The notes under the pieces were generated by a model that saw only the letters and a program-made list of their open reading frames with translations, was not told the DNA's origin and did no database searches. Of a stretch of 23,029 nucleotides of DNA, positions 16,698 through 23,029 are shown one piece after another. The stretch spans positions 1 to 23,029 of the forward strand of contig JACMKJ010000367.1 in NCBI GenBank assembly GCA_014380155.1. Direction: 5' to 3'. The position numbers were made by a program, and so were the translations under genes. This stretch comes from Rhizobacter sp. (GTDB taxonomy: Bacteria; Pseudomonadota; Gammaproteobacteria; Burkholderiales; Burkholderiaceae_C). Numbering within the stretch: the first letter of the stretch is position 1; every line of letters starts with the position of its first letter.

Positions 16698-17833
16698 GTC
16701 GCTTGTCTTACGCGAGAACCGCTGCGGCGCTGCTGTGGGTCAGCGGTTTCTTCGCCGGTTTTGCCCAAGCCGCGCCGGGCGCGCATGGCCCCAATGGTGA
16801 ACACCTCGATGGGCCGAGCGGAACGTCTCGCGCATCGAGTTTGATGCGACTGCCCGATGGCAGCGTCAATGCGCCGAAGCTCGCGCAGCGCCGCATGGGC
16901 ATACGCACGCAGCTGGCGCCCGTGACCGCCGCTGCTGCAAGCGTGCAGTTGCCCGGCCAGGTGGTCGTCGATCCCAACGCCGGCGGCCGGGTGCAGGCGG
17001 TCCATGGTGGGCGAATTGAACCCGGACCGAAGGGCTTGCCCGTGGCCGGCGAGGCGGTGCGCAAGGGCCAGGTTCTGGCCTACCTGCGACACCACGCGGA
17101 ACCTTTCGCTGAAGCCAACCAGCGGTCAGAGGCCTCCGAGCTCCGTGCGAGCAGGATCACCGCGGAGCAGCGCGTGAAGCGTCTCGAATCGCTCGAAGGG
17201 TCGGTGCCCACCAAGGACATCGAGGCCGCCCGCACCGAGCTCGCCAGCCTGCGCCAGCGCGAGAGCACGGTCGGCGGGAGCATCCGATCGCGCGAAACCC
17301 TGGTCTCACCGGTCTCGGGCGTCATCGCTCAGGCGAATGCGCTCAACGGCCAGGTGGTCGATGCCAAAGACCTGCTGTTCGACATCATCGATCCGCAACG
17401 GTTGATGATCGAAGCCACCACAGCAGATGCCTCCCTGGCCGCGAAGATCGCATCGGCCACGCTGGCGGGCGTGGAGGGTGTGACGCTGCGTGTGGTGGGC
17501 GCCGCGCGCACGCTGCGCGATGGGCGCATTCCGATCACCTTTCGCGCTCAGGCCAAAGGGACTCAGAACCTCGGTCTGGCCGTGGGCCAATCGGTGACCG
17601 TTCTTGCGCAGACCAAGGAACAGGTGCAAGGCGTGGTGCTGCCCGCAGAGGCGCTGGTGCGCAACAGCGCCAACGAAACCGTGGTCTACATCAAGGTCGG
17701 CGCCGAACGCTACCTGCCTCAGCCGGTGACGGTGCAGCCGCTCGACCCTAAAACGGTGCTCGTGACCCAGGGCCTCGCGGCCGACAACCGGGTTGTGGTT
17801 CAAGGCGCGTCCTTGCTTAACCAGATCCGCTGA
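16694..17833 (+). CDS. CzcB-like RND efflux periplasmic adaptor
   Basis: A 379-residue membrane-fusion protein bridging the inner-membrane pump and outer-membrane factor. The signal peptide ends at Ala26; the mature N-terminus is APGAHGPNGEHLDGP (27-41). Lipoyl half-motifs lie at about 85-135 (LPGQVVVDPNAGGRV, GEAVRKGQVLAYL) and 204-235 (SPVSGVIAQANALNGQVV, LLFDIIDP), flanking a coiled-coil hairpin (about 138-195). A beta-barrel and a membrane-proximal domain (VVLPAEALVRN to VVVQGASLL) follow. The N-terminal His, Glu and Asp could bind metal. No zinc-specific C-terminal extension is evident. Translation is coupled to the upstream gene (ATGA); the pump gene starts 10 bases after the stop. Confidence 0.9.
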   Translation: MSRLSYARTAAALLWVSGFFAGFAQAAPGAHGPNGEHLDGPSGTSRASSLMRLPDGSVNAPKLAQRRMGIRTQLAPVTAAAASVQLPGQVVVDPNAGGRVQAVHGGRIEPGPKGLPVAGEAVRKGQVLAYLRHHAEPFAEANQRSEASELRASRITAEQRVKRLESLEGSVPTKDIEAARTELASLRQRESTVGGSIRSRETLVSPVSGVIAQANALNGQVVDAKDLLFDIIDPQRLMIEATTADASLAAKIASATLAGVEGVTLRVVGAARTLRDGRIPITFRAQAKGTQNLGLAVGQSVTVLAQTKEQVQGVVLPAEALVRNSANETVVYIKVGAERYLPQPVTVQPLDPKTVLVTQGLAADNRVVVQGASLLNQIR

Positions 17834-17843
17834 AAGCGCGACC

Positions 17844-20954
<3,111 letters not shown>

Positions 20955-20964
20955 TGTTTTGATC

Positions 20965-21000
20965 ACAGGCTCATCTGGCACGGCCTGTACCGAACGTGCC
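20965..21000 (+). promoter_or_regulatory. Pseudoknot-like or switching RNA element before the small periplasmic gene
   Basis: In the 63-base gap after the pump gene, ACAGGC (20965-20970) pairs with GCCTGT (20983-20988), and GGCACG (20977-20982) pairs with CGTGCC (20995-21000). Both stems are perfect 6-bp helices and interlock: the left arm of the second is in the loop of the first. Every arm and loop segment is 6 bases, with no gap between 20982 and 20983. This is H-type pseudoknot geometry, or two exclusive hairpins. The AAGGAG ribosome site begins 6 bases downstream. Confidence 0.45.
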
Positions 21001-21017
21001 TGGCTGAAGGAGTAGAC

Positions 21018-21398
21018 ATGGTGAAGACAAAGTTCCTGCAATTGCTGGTCGTGACTGCCACGGTGTTCTCGGTCAATGCAGCCATGGCCCACGGGCCGAA
21101 GGCAGCCAAGTTCGGGGGCACGGTGGCCTCGGCGGGCGACCTCGGGTTTGAGCTGGCCGCGCAAGGCGACACCGTGACCGTGTATGTCGATGACCACGGC
21201 ACGCCGCTTCCCACCACCGGAATGAGCGGCAAGCTGACCTTGTTGAAGGGTGCTGAGAAGAGCGAAGCGGAGCTGGTCGCGGCGGCTCCCAACAAGCTCG
21301 AAGCCAAAGGCCTGAAGCTCAGCGCCGGCACCAAGGCCGTGGCGGTCGTGACGCTGGCTGACAAGAAGGTGATCACCGTGCGATTCAAGGCCAACTGA
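21018..21398 (+). CDS. Small periplasmic protein of the metal efflux operon
   Basis: A 126-residue protein with a signal peptide (MVKTKFLQLLVVTATVFSVNAAMA) and mature N-terminus HGPKAAKFGGTVASAG, a His-first sequence that could bind a metal through its amino terminus. The rest is beta-rich (FELAAQGDTVTVYVDDHG, KLTLLKG, AVAVVTLADKKVITVRF). AAGGAG lies 6 bases before the ATG, the best ribosome site of the operon. Similar small proteins often accompany RND metal exporters in Burkholderiales, as I recall, and have no assigned function. A periplasmic metal chaperone is inferred. The pseudoknot-like element just upstream may control its translation separately from the pump. The stop overlaps the start of the EamA remnant (TGATG). 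Confidence 0.82.
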   Translation: MVKTKFLQLLVVTATVFSVNAAMAHGPKAAKFGGTVASAGDLGFELAAQGDTVTVYVDDHGTPLPTTGMSGKLTLLKGAEKSEAELVAAAPNKLEAKGLKLSAGTKAVAVVTLADKKVITVRFKAN

Positions 21399-21976
21399 TG
21401 ACCCATCTCGCCCGGCACCGTCCGGCGCTTCGCGGTGGCCTGCTGGCGCTGACGGCCGCCGTGCTGTTTGGCGTCAGCACGCCGCTGCTGCAGCGTTTCG
21501 GTGCCGGCCTCGGAAGCTTCTCAACGGCGGCACTGCTGTATGCAGGTGCGCCTCTGGTCGGTGCGCTGCTCCTCGCGATGGCATTGCTCACCTTGGGTGG
21601 CATGGTGTTGGTGCTGGACCGCGCCGAGGCTGGCAGCTCCCGAGTCGTCGGGATTCTCGCGGTGATGGTGGCAACCGCGGCCTGGGGCGTTGGGCGCATT
21701 GGCAACGACGCTGCTTGCCGTGGGCTTCGGTGAAAACTTGCCGACATTGTGGCAGGCATTGGCTCTTTTGTCTTGCTGCATCTGGCCGAAAGCCATGGGC
21801 ATGAGCACGTGCACGAAGCGGCTGAACACGAGCACGCCCACCGTCACGATGACGGGCATCACGATCATCAGCATGACGTCGTGCAGGCCGGCCCTCAAAG
21901 CCATCTGCGCAGCCACGAGCCGGCTCGGCATGCCCACGCGCATGTGCCTGACGAGCACCACGCTCACCGTCATTGA
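21398..21976 (+). pseudogene. Decayed EamA/DMT permease with His-rich tail
   Basis: Three pieces of a DMT-superfamily (EamA) permease lie in order but not in one frame. Piece 1 (from 21398) has the first helices, GLLALTAAVLFGVSTPLLQRFG to YAGAPLVGALL, then jumps in frame to LLTLGGMVLVLDRAE and ILAVMVATAAWGV, the middle of such proteins. Piece 2, in another frame from about 21684, reads LGALATTLLAVGFGENLP then TLWQALAL. Piece 3, back in the first frame to 21976, reads LLHLAESHGHEHVHEAAEHEH and continues with His pairs to EHHAHRH. About 190 codons remain of a protein usually near 350-390. The pattern needs at least three internal deletions. The intact family carries this His-rich tail and may act with metals. 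The intact protein would have been coupled to the upstream gene. Confidence 0.78.
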
Positions 21977-22095
21977 CCGCTCGACCGTCTGCAAAAGCGT
22001 CCGTACGAACCCAGGTCTTCCCGACCGTGGTTGCTACAACTAAGGGTTGCTGCGGCGAAGCACGCAGTTGGATTGACGCGATTCTGCGCGGCCGT
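21977..22095. other. Short region between convergent EamA remnant and selD
   Basis: About 120 bases that should hold the terminator of selD on the minus strand. Only weak inverted repeats are seen, the best being CTGCG (22050-22054) with CGCAG (22063-22067). No gene is supported here. Confidence 0.35.
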
Positions 22096-23029
22096 TCAGC
22101 GCACCAGCAGGCTGCTGCCGCGCAGCCCATTGGCCACCACTTCACCGATCTCGGCTGCGGCCTCGAACCCGTGGCGGCGGAACACGGCCATCACGTCGCC
22201 CACCGCGTTGGCGTCGCAAGACACCAGCAGCCCGCCGCTGGTTTGTGGATCGGTGAGCAGCGCCTGGTCGATGGCTGAGAAGCCAGTGGGCAGCTGCACG
22301 TCGCTGCCGTAACCAGCCCAGTTACGCCCGGACGCGCCAGTGACCATGCCCCGCTCGGCCAACTCGCGCACTTGCGGCAGCAGGGGCACGCGGGCCCAGT
22401 CGATCGCGACCGTGGCCTTCGCGCCGCGTGCCAGTTCGAGCGCGTGGCCTGCGAGGCCGAAGCCGGTCACATCGGTCAGCGCATGCACGCCGTCCATGGC
22501 CGCCAGATCAGGCCCGGGCGTGTTGAGCTGGGTGGTGGTGGCGATCATCTGGGTGTAGCCCTCGGCTGAGAGCGACTCCTTCTTGAGCGCCGCCGACAGC
22601 ACGCCCACGCCGATCGGCTTGCCCAGCACCAACCGGTCGCCGGGCCGCGCATCGGCGTTGCGTTTCACGCGCTTGGGGTGCACCACGCCGAGCGCCACCA
22701 GCCCGTAGATTGGCTCCACCGAGTCGATGGTGTGGCCGCCCGCGATCGGAATGCCCGCTGCACGGCAGACCGACTCACCACCTTCCAGGATCTTGGCGAT
22801 CACCTCGGTCGGCAACACGCTGATCGGCATGCCGACGAGCGCCAGCGCCATGATCGGCTTGCCGCCCATGGCGTAAACATCGCTGATGGCGTTGGTGGCA
22901 GCGATGCGGCCAAAGTCGAACGGGTCGTCGACGATGGGCATGAAGAAGTCGGTGGTGGCGATCAGCGCGATCTCGTCGGTCAGCTGATACACGGCCGCGT
23001 CGTCGGCGGTCTCGATGCCGACCAGCAAC
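22096..23029 (-). CDS. selD: Selenide, water dikinase, partial (N-terminus beyond window)
   Basis: SelD makes selenophosphate from selenide and ATP, the selenium donor for selenocysteine and 2-selenouridine tRNA. About 311 C-terminal residues are visible of roughly 350. Family motifs: ATTDFFMPIVDDPFDFGRIAA, ATNAISDVYAMGGKP, PIAGGHTIDS, ALTDVTGFGLAGHALE and LTDPQTSGGLL. The catalytic Cys/Sec and Lys near residue 20 lie outside the window, so the Sec versus Cys form cannot be judged. The frame stays open to the window edge. No selenoprotein or tRNA 2-selenouridine synthase gene is visible here. The stop at 22096 faces the EamA remnant. Confidence 0.95.
   Translation of the reverse strand, partial: LLVGIETADDAAVYQLTDEIALIATTDFFMPIVDDPFDFGRIAATNAISDVYAMGGKPIMALALVGMPISVLPTEVIAKILEGGESVCRAAGIPIAGGHTIDSVEPIYGLVALGVVHPKRVKRNADARPGDRLVLGKPIGVGVLSAALKKESLSAEGYTQMIATTTQLNTPGPDLAAMDGVHALTDVTGFGLAGHALELARGAKATVAIDWARVPLLPQVRELAERGMVTGASGRNWAGYGSDVQLPTGFSAIDQALLTDPQTSGGLLVSCDANAVGDVMAVFRRHGFEAAAEIGEVVANGLRGSSLLVR

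Noticed and set aside
22096..23029. selD lacking its catalytic N-terminal motif
   Set aside because: The frame stays open to the window edge, so the missing part is a boundary effect and not a truncation.

Overview
The window is dense, high-GC bacterial DNA with short intergenic gaps. Codon choice, protein families and gene content (DUF3429 protein, HPII-type catalase, class II UvrA, CzcI-like protein with an RND metal exporter, SelD) point to a betaproteobacterium of the order Burkholderiales, near Comamonadaceae or Sphaerotilaceae. That placement is an inference from protein style, not a database match. I see no rRNA, tRNA, CRISPR array, insertion sequence or phage gene.

Layout, left to right. 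(1) 1-1012: the end of an SDR oxidoreductase with an atypical active site, then a DUF3429 membrane protein. (2) 1009-2944: a response regulator (minus) and a soluble histidine kinase (plus), divergent and probably a two-component pair. (3) 2948-5598: a leader region with three perfect inverted repeats, then an 800-residue KatE-type catalase with Cys where E. coli HPII has its Tyr-crosslinking His. (4) 5663-6965: a coupled pair, a YqcI/YcgG (GntA/DcsA-like) guanidino N-hydroxylase homologue and a DUF1989 (urea-carboxylase-associated/carboxyguanidine deiminase-like) protein. (5) 7084-8726: a ribbon-helix-helix regulator with a likely operator, and a PHB-depolymerase-like esterase. (6) 8740-12728: a class II UvrA without a UvrB-binding domain, converging on a membrane-anchored phospholipase D-like protein that may be preceded by a coupled 22-codon upstream ORF. 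(7) 12927-14362: a small protein of unknown function, a secreted beta-rich protein and a small fibronectin-III-like lipoprotein.

(8) 14423-21398 is a heavy-metal efflux locus: a His-rich CzcI-like periplasmic protein, a TolC/CzcC-like outer-membrane factor, a single-TM periplasmic accessory protein, a CzcB-like adaptor, a CzcA-like RND pump and a small periplasmic protein. The accessory protein and the adaptor begin, right after their signal peptides, with the same 15-residue sequence, and every DNA difference between the two copies is synonymous. The gap before the last gene can fold as an H-type pseudoknot. (9) 21398-21976 is a decayed EamA/DMT permease that keeps its His-rich tail. (10) 22096 to the edge: selD on the minus strand, N-terminus outside the window.

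The window mixes stress protection (catalase, UvrA2, metal efflux) with small specialised metabolism. The strongest leads for undescribed biology are the N-hydroxylase/DUF1989 pair, the duplicated mature N-terminus in the efflux operon, the pseudoknot-like element and the three-hairpin catalase leader.
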